Source of the DNA: Kineosporiaceae bacterium
Lineage (GTDB): Bacteria; Actinomycetota; Actinomycetes; Actinomycetales; Angustibacteraceae
DNA: 7,430 nucleotides
Direction: 5' to 3'
NCBI GenBank assembly: GCA_027345905.1
Contig: DAIETC010000119.1
Span: 1 to 7,430, forward strand
In this document: positions 1 through 5,764 of the stretch, piece by piece
How positions within the stretch are numbered: the stretch's first letter is position 1
How the letters are laid out: each line of letters begins with the position of its first letter
Program-made: the position numbers and the translations under genes
Notes under the pieces: model-generated
Seen by the model: the letters and a program-made list of their open reading frames with translations, nothing else
What the model was told of the DNA's origin: nothing
Databases searched by the model: none

Positions 1-1863
1 GTGTGGGGTGACCAGCTCGTCGACCAGCGCATCCAGCTCGTGCAGGTCGGCGCCGGCGTACCGGCGATACACGGCCCGCAGGAAACCGCCCCGGTCGCGG
101 CGTTCGGCGCCGATGTAGGACGGCACGCGGCGCAGCAGGGCCCCGGCCTCGCGCAGCCGGGTGGCCCGGTCGAGCTCGGGCAGGCGCAGCCACAGGTAGG
201 TCTCGATGACGTTGCTCGACATCAAGGTGCCGTCCATGTCGAACACCGCGAGCACGCCGGCGGGGTCGCCCTCGAGACGGCGCGGTGCCGGCTCGTTCAC
301 GGCCTGGCGCCGGGCGCGGATCACGTCGTACCGGCGGATCGGCTCGGTGACCGAGGGACAGTGGATGTCGCGGATGTAGGCCGTCCAGTCGATGACGCAG
401 GTGTCGAAGCCGAACGGTTCGAGGTCCGCGGGGTCCAGTGCGCGGTGCAGGGCCAGGGTGTGGTCGTCGACGAACTGCAGCTCGACCTGGGTGTAGGAGC
501 GGTACAGGTCGAGGTAGCGGCGCAGGAAGTCCAGGCGCTGCTTGGTGCGGTCCAGCTCGCGGGAGAACTCCCGGGCGCGGTCACTGCGTGGGGCCAGGCT
601 CAGGGCCCGGTCGGCCAGCCGGTGCGCTCGCTCGCCGTGCACCAGCAGCCGCTCGACCCGCCGGGACCCGGGGAAGCGCCAGGTGGGCAGGGCGACGGCG
701 CCGCGTTCGCCGAGCTCGAACGGGTGCCGTTCGAAGTACTCGCGCACCAGCTCGTACAGGCGTCGGAAGGTCAGCGGGTTGCGCGCCCCGGATGAGACGT
801 GGAAGTACTGCGGCACACCGGGTTCAGGACTCGTCGCGCACACCGCGAGGATGGCGTTGACAACGTGGTCGACCGGGACGATGTCGACGACCGAGTCGGG
901 GGCGGCGGGGAACTCGGGCATCTCGCCGCGTCCGTAGGCCAAGATGATCGGCTCGGCCATCTTGAAGCCCTCGATCCAGCCCGGGTGCGGGCAGAGCAAG
1001 GCGGACTCGATGATGCTCGGGCGCACGATGCTCACGGGGATCGCCGGCGCACCTGGGACGTCGGCGCTGGCCCCGCCGGTGAACTCCTCGACGACCCGCT
1101 CGCCCATGGCCTTGGTGAAGGTGTAGACGTCGGTCCAGCCCAACGAGCGGGCCCGCTCGCCGCCAGCCGCCTTCTGCTGGTCCTTGACCCACTCGCGCCT
1201 TCGCCGCTCGGCGTCCTGGGCGGTGGTGATCGGCCCCGCCCGGCCGTGCTCGCGCTCGGCCCGGGCGCTGAGCTGAGCCAGCACGCCAGGCGCGCGGGAG
1301 TCGTCCTCGAGGCGCTGGGCCAGCCGCCGACCGGCGTCGCGCTCGACCCGCCAGTCGGTGCTGTGCTCGACCCGGCGCTCGGGCACCGGCCCGCGGCGGC
1401 GACCGCCGACGTACGCCGTGGACACGTGGACGTAGTGGATGGCCCGCCCGCCCGCCTGGCTGGCCTGCAGAACCCGGCGCAGCAGGGCATGGGTGCCGTC
1501 GACGTTGGTGGCGAACGCCTCCTGGATCGGCGGGTCGAACGAGACGTCGCCGGCGCAGTGCACGACGACGTCCAGGTCGGGCGGCAGCTCGGGAACGGCC
1601 GCCAGGTCACCCTCGATGACCTGGACCCGCGCCAACAGCGCCTCCAGGCTGCCGGCCCGCTCGCGCGCCGCGGCGAACGTCGGCCCGCGCAGCAGACCCG
1701 CGACCCGCTTGATCCCGGGCTGGCCCGATTTCGGGCGTACGAGCACCACCGGGATCGTGCCGGGCAGGTCGGTCAGCAGCCGGTGCAGCAGGGCCTGGCC
1801 GACGAAGCCGGTCACGCCGGTCAGCAGGATCCGGCGTGCGTCCAGCGTGTCCCGCAGCCGCAC
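1..1863 (-). CDS. Fatty acyl-CoA reductase-like SDR fused to a HAD-IB hydrolase domain (C-terminus cut by window edge)
   Basis: The reverse strand is open for 621 codons from GTG at 1863 to the left edge with no stop. Seen: a Rossmann nucleotide-binding motif TGVTGFVG at residues 15-22, HVSTAYV at 146-152 carrying the likely catalytic Ser/Thr, and YTFTK at 247-251 (the SDR YxxxK pair, Tyr247 and Lys251). These are typical of the male-sterility/acyl-CoA reductase branch (NAD_binding_4) of extended SDRs. An Arg/Glu-rich stretch lies between the last two motifs (about 165-240). Residues about 400-520 form a linker or sterile-type domain. AVFDMDGTL at 539-547 is HAD motif I, with nucleophile Asp542 and acid/base Asp544, starting a HAD-IB domain truncated by the window. 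Family knowledge: the SDR half reduces fatty acyl thioesters with NAD(P)H. The HAD substrate is unknown. Inference: lipid or wax-type metabolism. The start is fixed by AGGAGG four bases upstream. I know of this fusion type in actinobacteria but have no gene symbol for it. Confidence 0.88.
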   Translation of the reverse strand, partial: MRLRDTLDARRILLTGVTGFVGQALLHRLLTDLPGTIPVVLVRPKSGQPGIKRVAGLLRGPTFAAARERAGSLEALLARVQVIEGDLAAVPELPPDLDVVVHCAGDVSFDPPIQEAFATNVDGTHALLRRVLQASQAGGRAIHYVHVSTAYVGGRRRGPVPERRVEHSTDWRVERDAGRRLAQRLEDDSRAPGVLAQLSARAEREHGRAGPITTAQDAERRRREWVKDQQKAAGGERARSLGWTDVYTFTKAMGERVVEEFTGGASADVPGAPAIPVSIVRPSIIESALLCPHPGWIEGFKMAEPIILAYGRGEMPEFPAAPDSVVDIVPVDHVVNAILAVCATSPEPGVPQYFHVSSGARNPLTFRRLYELVREYFERHPFELGERGAVALPTWRFPGSRRVERLLVHGERAHRLADRALSLAPRSDRAREFSRELDRTKQRLDFLRRYLDLYRSYTQVELQFVDDHTLALHRALDPADLEPFGFDTCVIDWTAYIRDIHCPSVTEPIRRYDVIRARRQAVNEPAPRRLEGDPAGVLAVFDMDGTLMSSNVIETYLWLRLPELDRATRLREAGALLRRVPSYIGAERRDRGGFLRAVYRRYAGADLHELDALVDELVTPH

Positions 1864-1867
1864 CGAT

Positions 1868-1873
1868 CCTCCT
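1868..1873 (-). promoter_or_regulatory. Ribosome binding site of the SDR-HAD gene
   Basis: A perfect AGGAGG on the minus strand lies four bases before the GTG at 1863. This decides the start codon: the TGVTGFVG nucleotide-binding motif then begins at residue 15, as expected for an SDR. Only a weak promoter candidate is visible upstream on this strand (TTGGAT at 1900-1905, TACGCC at 1879-1884, spacing 15), and I do not trust it. Confidence 0.75.
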
Positions 1874-1925
1874 GTCTTGGCGTAGTGATCCCCTGCGGCA
1901 TCCAACCACCTCGGCGCCGCGGGCC

Positions 1926-1948
1926 GAGCCTGCGCGTGGCGCGGGCTC
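1926..1948. other. 10-bp inverted repeat (hairpin) upstream of apbE
   Basis: Arms 1926-1935 and 1939-1948 can pair over ten positions (GAGCC with GGCTC, one T-G wobble, then GCGC with GCGC), leaving a three-base GTG loop. It lies in the 109-bp divergent gap between the SDR-HAD gene and apbE, ending 24 bases before the apbE start. It could be an RNA hairpin in the apbE leader or an operator between the two divergent genes. No T-tract follows. The pairing is seen directly; the role is not known. Confidence 0.4.
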
Positions 1949-1972
1949 ACAGCCGGTGCCCAGGCGGCGCAC

Positions 1973-2863
1973 ATGCTGGGTCAAGGCAAGCGCGACATCA
2001 TCGAGGTCATGACGCCTTCGGCTCGCGCCCCGGACCAGCTCGCCGCCGGCACGGGCGACCGGGTGGCGTTCGTCGAGCAGATCATGGGGATGCCGATCAG
2101 CCTGCACGTGCGCGGGCCCGCGGCCCGGGGGGCGGGCGTCGCTGCCGCGGCGGCCCTGGTCTTCGCCGAGCTGCGCGAGGTGGACGCGCTGTTCAGCACC
2201 TACCGCCCGGACAGTCAGGTCAGCCGGATCGACGCGGGGACGCTCGCGCTGAGCGACGCGCACGCGCTCGTGCAGGAGGTGTGCGAGCTGGCGGTCTTGG
2301 CCCGGGCGCGCACCGGGGGCCTGTTCGACGTGCACCTGCCGATCGGGGAGCGCCGGGTGTTCGACCCGTCCGGCCTGGTCAAGGGTTGGGCGGTCGAGCG
2401 GGCCAGCCGGCACCTGGGGCGGCTGCAGGGCCACGACTTCTGCCTCAACGCAGGCGGTGACGCGACCGTCGGCTGCTGGGACGCCGCCGCGCGGCCCTGG
2501 CGGGTGGGCGTGCAGGACCCGCGCACGTGCGACGCGTTGCTCGCCGTGGTCGAACGTCGCGACGGTGCCGTCGCGACGTCCGGGACCGCCGCACGCGGTG
2601 AGCACCTGGTCGACCCGCGCGACGGCTCACGGCCGGCGGCGCTGCTCTCGGTGACGGTCGTCGGCCCCTCGCTGACCTGGGCCGACGTCCTGGCGACCGC
2701 GGCCTTCGTGCGTGGCACCGACGCTGCGCAGTGGTTGCGCGGCCAGGTGGGCTACGAGGCGCTGGTCGTGCACGCTGACGGTCGTGCTGAGCGGACGCCG
2801 GGTCTGCAGCTGGCGGGCGTCGGGGCGCCGCTCACGCCACCCACCGGTGGCGGGCAAAGCTGA
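1973..2863 (+). CDS. apbE: FAD:protein FMN transferase (ApbE family)
   Basis: This 296-residue protein matches the ApbE/Ftp family, which uses FAD and Mg2+ to attach FMN covalently to a Thr or Ser of a target flavoprotein. Motifs in order: MGMPI at 38-42 (family MGT-like), FSTYRPDSQVSRI at 74-86, DPSGLVKGWAVE at 131-142 (the usual DxGGxAKGxAxD block), LNAGGDA at 158-164, ATSG at 201-204, HLVDPRDG at 211-218, and TWADVLATA at 235-243 with metal-binding Asp238. There is no signal peptide or lipobox, so it should be cytosolic, unlike the many exported lipoprotein members. The ATG at 1973 has AGGCGG five bases upstream. An in-frame ATG at 2009 is possible, but its GAGG is only two bases away. No obvious flavinylation target is encoded in the window. 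Its 3' end overlaps the convergent mannosyltransferase gene by 32 bp. Confidence 0.92.
   Translation: MLGQGKRDIIEVMTPSARAPDQLAAGTGDRVAFVEQIMGMPISLHVRGPAARGAGVAAAAALVFAELREVDALFSTYRPDSQVSRIDAGTLALSDAHALVQEVCELAVLARARTGGLFDVHLPIGERRVFDPSGLVKGWAVERASRHLGRLQGHDFCLNAGGDATVGCWDAAARPWRVGVQDPRTCDALLAVVERRDGAVATSGTAARGEHLVDPRDGSRPAALLSVTVVGPSLTWADVLATAAFVRGTDAAQWLRGQVGYEALVVHADGRAERTPGLQLAGVGAPLTPPTGGGQS
2554..2579. repeat. 12-bp perfect inverted repeat inside apbE
   Basis: Arms 2554-2565 and 2568-2579 are exact reverse complements (ACGTCGCGACGG and CCGTCGCGACGT) around a TG centre. Each arm also contains the self-complementary TCGCGA. It lies in the apbE codons just before and into the conserved ATSG motif. 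It may be a by-product of high-GC codon choice, or a protein-binding site. Confidence 0.5.
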
Positions 2864-3980
2864 CGGCGAGCCAGCCGAGGGCGGGCAGGCACAGCAGCGG
2901 CACGGCGAACCGCACCCAGCGCCAGCCGGGCCGGTGCAGCAGCTCGGCGAGCAGCAGGTACCCCGGAAACCAGGTGAGCGCGTACCTCGGCGTCGACACG
3001 ATCAACGTGGAGCAGACCAAAACTCCCACGCTGAGGCCCACGTAGGTCGCCTCCGGCCAGTGCCGGCGTCCAAGGAGCACGGCCAGCAGCGCCAGGCCGG
3101 CGAGGACGAACGCCAGGTCGGCCCAGCGCGCCACCACCAGGTCGGTGGTCGTGGCCGACCCGATCGCCGCCCAACCGGCGGCGATGCCCTGCCAGGGCCA
3201 GGCGGTACGCCGCTCCCAGCCCACCGCCTGCGCCTGCTGCCACGCGTTCCACGACCCGGTCAGGTGCGCGAGATAGCCGACCCAGGCGCCGACGGCGAGC
3301 ACCGGCAGCAGCAGGGCGAGCAGGTCGGTGCGCGGACGGACGCGTCCGTCCCGACGCAGCTGCCCGGCGTACATCACCAGCAAGCCGGCCAGCAGGAACA
3401 GCCCGTTCACGCGGACGACGGCCGCCCCCGTCGTGAGCAGCCCGGCCACCCACCAGCGGCGGCGGGCGGCGGCCCACCACGCACCCAGCGACAGTGCGAG
3501 GAACAGCGACTCGCTGTAGGCGACGGTGAAGAACAGGCCGTACGGTGCCACCGCGAGCAGCACGACGGCCGTGGTGGCGCCCCGTGGGCCGATGCGCTCG
3601 CGCGCCAGGTGCCACAGCAGGACTGCCGCCGCCAGCCCGGCTACGGCGGTGACCGCGAGGGCGCTGGCCCGGGTGTTGTCGCCGGTCAGCGGCCTGGCCA
3701 GCGCGATCAGGAGCGGGTACCCCGGGAAGTACGCCTGGTCGCAGCAGGGCAGGCCCGGCGGTAGGTAGCCGGTATCGGCAATCCGCACGAAGTGCAGGGA
3801 GTCCCACCACACGAACCGCTGCAGCACCCAGTCCGCGGGCGCCTGTGCGCGGCGGGCGGCGTCGACCCCCATGAGCGCGCTCGCCCCCAGGACGAACCCC
3901 ACCAGGGCCACCCGGCTGGCCAGCCACACCCCCACGGCCGTACCCACGCCGACGGCGGTGCGCGTGCCAGGCCTGGTCAC
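2832..3980 (-). CDS. PIG-V-like integral membrane mannosyltransferase
   Basis: From GTG at 3980 this encodes 382 residues, mostly hydrophobic, with about nine or ten predicted membrane helices. The first is near residues 10-36, and others lie near 106-125, 138-172, 178-205, 219-238, 286-305, 312-348 and 357-374. Motifs: WWDSLHF at 58-64, where Asp60 fits the catalytic acidic residue of GT-C enzymes; YFPGYPLL at 84-91; AYSESLFL at 154-161; and STPRYALTWFPGYLLLA at 329-345. This pattern resembles the PIG-V family (GPI mannosyltransferase 2 in eukaryotes). Bacterial members are thought to use polyprenyl-phosphate-mannose to mannosylate lipids or proteins outside the membrane. The acceptor here is unknown. 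The start is uncertain: no Shine-Dalgarno precedes 3980. The frame stays open to a GTG at 4112, but that would overlap the start of the divergent fba. Downstream GTGs at residues 12, 16 and 18 are alternatives. Confidence 0.82.
   Translation of the reverse strand: MTRPGTRTAVGVGTAVGVWLASRVALVGFVLGASALMGVDAARRAQAPADWVLQRFVWWDSLHFVRIADTGYLPPGLPCCDQAYFPGYPLLIALARPLTGDNTRASALAVTAVAGLAAAVLLWHLARERIGPRGATTAVVLLAVAPYGLFFTVAYSESLFLALSLGAWWAAARRRWWVAGLLTTGAAVVRVNGLFLLAGLLVMYAGQLRRDGRVRPRTDLLALLLPVLAVGAWVGYLAHLTGSWNAWQQAQAVGWERRTAWPWQGIAAGWAAIGSATTTDLVVARWADLAFVLAGLALLAVLLGRRHWPEATYVGLSVGVLVCSTLIVSTPRYALTWFPGYLLLAELLHRPGWRWVRFAVPLLCLPALGWLAVSFARHRWVA
2835..2852. terminator. Possible bidirectional hairpin in the apbE / mannosyltransferase overlap
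   Basis: CGCCACC (2835-2841) and GGTGGCG (2846-2852) form a 7-bp GC-only-plus-AT stem with a four-base loop. The hairpin lies inside the 32-bp region shared by the tails of the two convergent genes. A symmetric hairpin here could help end transcription from both sides. Neither side has a T-tract, so this is at best a U-less actinobacterial-type terminator. Confidence 0.35.
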
Positions 3981-4016
3981 CGGGTCATCGTCGCAGGCCG
4001 GGCGCGTGGCTGGTCG

Positions 4017-4047
4017 TTGGCACCGGACGCCGCCGCGGCCATAGGTT
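4017..4047 (+). promoter_or_regulatory. Candidate sigma-A-type promoter of fba
   Basis: TTGGCA (4017-4022) and TAGGTT (4042-4047), separated by 19 bases, resemble actinobacterial housekeeping promoter elements. They lie in the 118-bp gap between the divergent mannosyltransferase gene and fba. Transcription would start near 4054, giving a leader of about 45 bases. The spacing is at the long end, so this is tentative. Confidence 0.4.
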
Positions 4048-4056
4048 TGGCGCACC

Positions 4057-4076
4057 GCCACCCGGGCCGTGGTGGC
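4057..4076 (+). other. Hairpin in the fba 5' leader
   Basis: GCCACC (4057-4062) pairs with GGTGGC (4071-4076) around an eight-base loop. It would lie at the very 5' end of the fba mRNA if the promoter at 4017-4047 is used, 12 bases before the Shine-Dalgarno. It may only stabilise the transcript; no riboswitch fold is recognised. Confidence 0.3.
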
Positions 4077-4088
4077 CAGCAGACGCAC

Positions 4089-4093
4089 AGGAG
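4089..4093 (+). promoter_or_regulatory. Ribosome binding site of fba
   Basis: AGGAG five bases before ATG 4099. It selects this start over an upstream in-frame GTG at 4069, which would add ten residues with no family support. Confidence 0.8.
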
Positions 4094-4098
4094 CAACC

Positions 4099-5121
4099 AT
4101 GCCGATCGCCACCTCCGAGGTCTACGCCGCGATGTTGGATGCAGCCAAGGCCGGCAGCTACGCGTTGCCGGCCATCAACGTCACGTCGTCGCAGACGCTG
4201 AACGCGGCTATCGCCGGGTTCGCCGAGGCGCAAAGCGACGGCATCGTCCAAGTCTCGACCGGTGGCGCGCAGTACCTGTCGGGCAGCCGCGTCAACGACA
4301 TGGTCACCGGCTCGGTGGCTCTCGCGGCGTACGCGCACGAGGTCGCGAAGAAGCACGACGTACACATCGCGCTGCACACGGACCACTGCCCCAAGGACAA
4401 GCTCGACACGTTCGTGCGGCCGCTGCTCGCGATCTCCCGCGAGCGGGTGGCGCGCGGGCAGGAGCCGCTGTTCCAGTCGCACATGTGGGACGGCTCGGCG
4501 GTGGCCCTGCAGGAAAACCTGGCGATCGCCCGCGAGCTGCTCGAGGAGGCGGCGGCGGCCCGGATCGTCCTCGAGGTCGAGGTGGGCGTCGTCGGCGGGG
4601 AGGAGGACGGGGTCGTCGGTGAGATCAACGAGAAGCTCTACACGACGCCGCAGGACGCGCTCGACACGGCTGCTGCGCTCGGCCTTGGCGAACACGGCCG
4701 CTACATGGCCGCGCTGACCTTCGGCAACGTGCACGGGGTCTACAAGCCGGGCAACGTCACGCTGCGCCCGCAGATCCTGCTCGCGGCTCAGCAGGCGGTG
4801 GGCGAGAAGTACGGCCGCGACAAGCCCCTCGACCTGGTGTTCCACGGCGGCTCGGGCTCGCTGGCCTCGCAGATCAGCGAGGCGATCGGGTACGGGGTGG
4901 TGAAGATGAACATCGACACCGACACGCAGTACGCCTTCACCCGCCCGGTCGCCGACCACATCCTGCGCAACTACGACGGCGTGCTCAAGGTCGACGGCGA
5001 GGTCGGCAGCAAGAAGCTGTACGACCCGCGGGCCTGGGGCAAAGCCGCCGAGGCGGGTCTGGCCGCCCGCGTCGTCCAGGCCTGCCAGGACTTGGACAGC
5101 GCCGGACACCACCTGCGCTGA
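4099..5121 (+). CDS. fba: Class II (zinc) fructose-bisphosphate aldolase
   Basis: The 340-residue product matches the actinobacterial class IIA aldolase, close in length to the mycobacterial enzyme (about 344). It cleaves fructose 1,6-bisphosphate to dihydroxyacetone phosphate and glyceraldehyde 3-phosphate, and works in reverse in gluconeogenesis, in the cytosol. Seen: PAINVTSSQTLNA at 24-36; TDHC at 94-97, with catalytic Asp95 and zinc ligand His96; the acidic VEVGVVGGEEDG at 160-171, which holds the usual metal/active-loop glutamates; NVHGVYKPGNV at 210-220 with zinc ligand His212; FHGGSGS at 248-254 with zinc ligand His249; and NIDTDTQYA at 271-279 for phosphate binding. All key residues are present, so the enzyme should be active. 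The ATG at 4099 has a good Shine-Dalgarno. The DUF3151 gene follows after 56 bp on the same strand, probably in one operon. Confidence 0.97.
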   Translation: MPIATSEVYAAMLDAAKAGSYALPAINVTSSQTLNAAIAGFAEAQSDGIVQVSTGGAQYLSGSRVNDMVTGSVALAAYAHEVAKKHDVHIALHTDHCPKDKLDTFVRPLLAISRERVARGQEPLFQSHMWDGSAVALQENLAIARELLEEAAAARIVLEVEVGVVGGEEDGVVGEINEKLYTTPQDALDTAAALGLGEHGRYMAALTFGNVHGVYKPGNVTLRPQILLAAQQAVGEKYGRDKPLDLVFHGGSGSLASQISEAIGYGVVKMNIDTDTQYAFTRPVADHILRNYDGVLKVDGEVGSKKLYDPRAWGKAAEAGLAARVVQACQDLDSAGHHLR

Positions 5122-5163
5122 CCCACCTCACCCACACCCACCTGCACCCGCTCCGGGGTGGAG

Positions 5164-5169
5164 AGGAGG
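5164..5169 (+). promoter_or_regulatory. Ribosome binding site of the DUF3151 gene
   Basis: AGGAGG eight bases before ATG 5178, within the purine run GGAGAGGAGG. It separates the true start from overlapping out-of-frame ATGs at 5170 and 5182 and from the internal Met10. Confidence 0.75.
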
Positions 5170-5177
5170 ATGGGCGG

Positions 5178-5603
5178 ATGGATGAGCACCAGCACCACAA
5201 CCTGATGGGCGGACCTGCGCCGACCCTGCTTGCCCCCGAACCCGAGCAGACGGTCAGTGCAGCCCTGGACGCCGGGCGCTCGGCCAGTGAGCTCGCCGCC
5301 GAACACCCTGCGGCCAGCTTGCCCTGGGCGGTGCTCGCCGAGGATGCGCTGGCGGGGGGCCGGGTGATCGAGGCGTACGCCTACGCCCGCACCGGCTATC
5401 ACCGGGGGCTGGATGCGCTGCGCCGCAGTGGTTGGAAGGGGCACGGCCCGGTGCCGTGGGAGCACGTCCCCAACCGGGGCTTCCTGCGGGCACTGCACGT
5501 GCTCGGCCAGGCGGCCGCGCAGATCGGCGAGCAGCCCGAGGCGACGCGGTGTCAGACCTTCTTGCGCGACTGCGACCCGGCGGCTGTGACTGCCCTGACC
5601 TAG
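5178..5603 (+). CDS. DUF3151 family protein of unknown function
   Basis: This small soluble protein of 141 residues has no signal peptide and no membrane segment. It matches the actinobacterial DUF3151 family: NLMGGPAPTLL near the start (8-18), HPAASLPWAVLAEDAL at 43-58, then the most conserved block at 66-105, with AYAYARTGYHRGLDALR followed by SGWKGHGPVPWEH and NRGFLRAL. It is largely helical in appearance, and the tail after about 122 carries two Cys (125 and 132). No enzymatic motif is recognised and no function is known to me. It follows fba by 56 bp with no strong terminator between, so co-transcription is likely. From memory, mycobacteria also carry a DUF3151 gene a few genes from fba and purA. 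Its TAG stop falls inside the first unit of the tandem repeat that follows, and a second in-frame TAG comes at 5613. Confidence 0.85.
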   Translation: MDEHQHHNLMGGPAPTLLAPEPEQTVSAALDAGRSASELAAEHPAASLPWAVLAEDALAGGRVIEAYAYARTGYHRGLDALRRSGWKGHGPVPWEHVPNRGFLRALHVLGQAAAQIGEQPEATRCQTFLRDCDPAAVTALT

Positions 5604-5653
5604 ACCAAGGCCTAGACCGGCCTAGACCTGGCCTGGACCTGGCCTGGACCTGG
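5599..5653 (+). repeat. Short degenerate tandem repeat, about 11 bp x 5, over the DUF3151 stop codon
   Basis: Five head-to-tail units: CCTAGACCAAGG (5599-5610), CCTAGACCGG (5611-5620), CCTAGACCTGG (5621-5631), and CCTGGACCTGG twice (5632-5642, 5643-5653). The last two are identical and the array decays toward the gene. The DUF3151 stop (TAG, 5601-5603) is part of unit one. The pattern suggests local slippage and duplication. Confidence 0.75.
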
Positions 5654-5661
5654 CCACACGA

Positions 5662-5693
5662 CGTGGCGCCGACCGAGAGCGGCCGGCGCCACG
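5662..5693. terminator. Strong hairpin 1 downstream of fba-DUF3151
   Basis: CGTGGCGCCG (5662-5671) and CGGCGCCACG (5684-5693) are perfect complements over 10 bp. After one A-C mismatch the stem continues for three more pairs (5673-5675 with 5680-5682) and closes on an AGAG tetraloop. This is the most stable structure in the window by eye. It lies 58 bases after the stop codon and is a likely U-less terminator for the fba-DUF3151 transcript. Confidence 0.6.
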
Positions 5694-5722
5694 GGCTCCA
5701 TGTCCCCCTGCTGCATGGAGCC
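5694..5722. terminator. Strong hairpin 2, abutting hairpin 1
   Basis: GGCTCCATG (5694-5702) and CATGGAGCC (5714-5722) pair perfectly over 9 bp around an 11-base pyrimidine-rich loop (TCCCCCTGCTG). It begins on the base right after hairpin 1, so the two stems could stack coaxially. No T-tract follows. It may be a second tandem terminator or part of a structured RNA. Confidence 0.6.
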
Positions 5723-5738
5723 TCGTGCGGCCCGCGGT

Positions 5739-5762
5739 GGGGCGCACGATCGGGTGCGCCTC
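5739..5762. other. Hairpin 3 with a competing upstream partner
   Basis: GGCGCAC (5741-5747) pairs with GTGCGCC (5754-5760) around GATCGG. The stem reaches 5739-5762 with a G-T wobble and a G-C pair. The same segment can instead pair upstream: CGTGCG (5724-5729) with CGCACG (5743-5748). The two folds exclude each other. Confidence 0.45.
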
Positions 5763-5764
5763 GT

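Noticed and set aside
1..795. Plus-strand open frame of 264 codons at the left edge
   Set aside because: It is the antisense of the SDR-HAD gene, whose reverse-strand translation shows clear SDR and HAD motifs. The plus-strand product has no recognisable domain.
2111..2122. CGCGGGCCCGCG palindrome in apbE
   Set aside because: Short GC-only palindromes are frequent in DNA of this composition.
799..2460. Long plus-strand open frame of 553 codons
   Set aside because: It runs antisense through the SDR-HAD gene and then out of frame through apbE. It is low-complexity Arg/Gly/Ala-rich, typical of high-GC shadow frames.
2712..3764. Plus-strand open frame of 350 codons opposite the mannosyltransferase
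   Set aside because: Gln/Arg/Gly-rich shadow with no domain; the opposite strand encodes a coherent membrane protein with family motifs.
3981..4112. N-terminal extension of the mannosyltransferase to GTG 4112
   Set aside because: It would overlap the start and ribosome binding site of the divergent fba, has an unlikely Arg-rich non-membrane sequence, and its only purine run directly touches the GTG.
3985..5112. Minus-strand open frame of 375 codons opposite fba
   Set aside because: It is the antisense of a fully intact aldolase; long antisense frames are expected at this GC content.
5122..5177. Possible terminator between fba and DUF3151
   Set aside because: CACCC and GGGTG can pair in a weak 5-bp stem, but it is short, imperfect, close to the Shine-Dalgarno and has no T-tract.
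5599..5653. CRISPR-like array
   Set aside because: Units are about 11 bp and contiguous, with no spacers of constant length and no cas genes.
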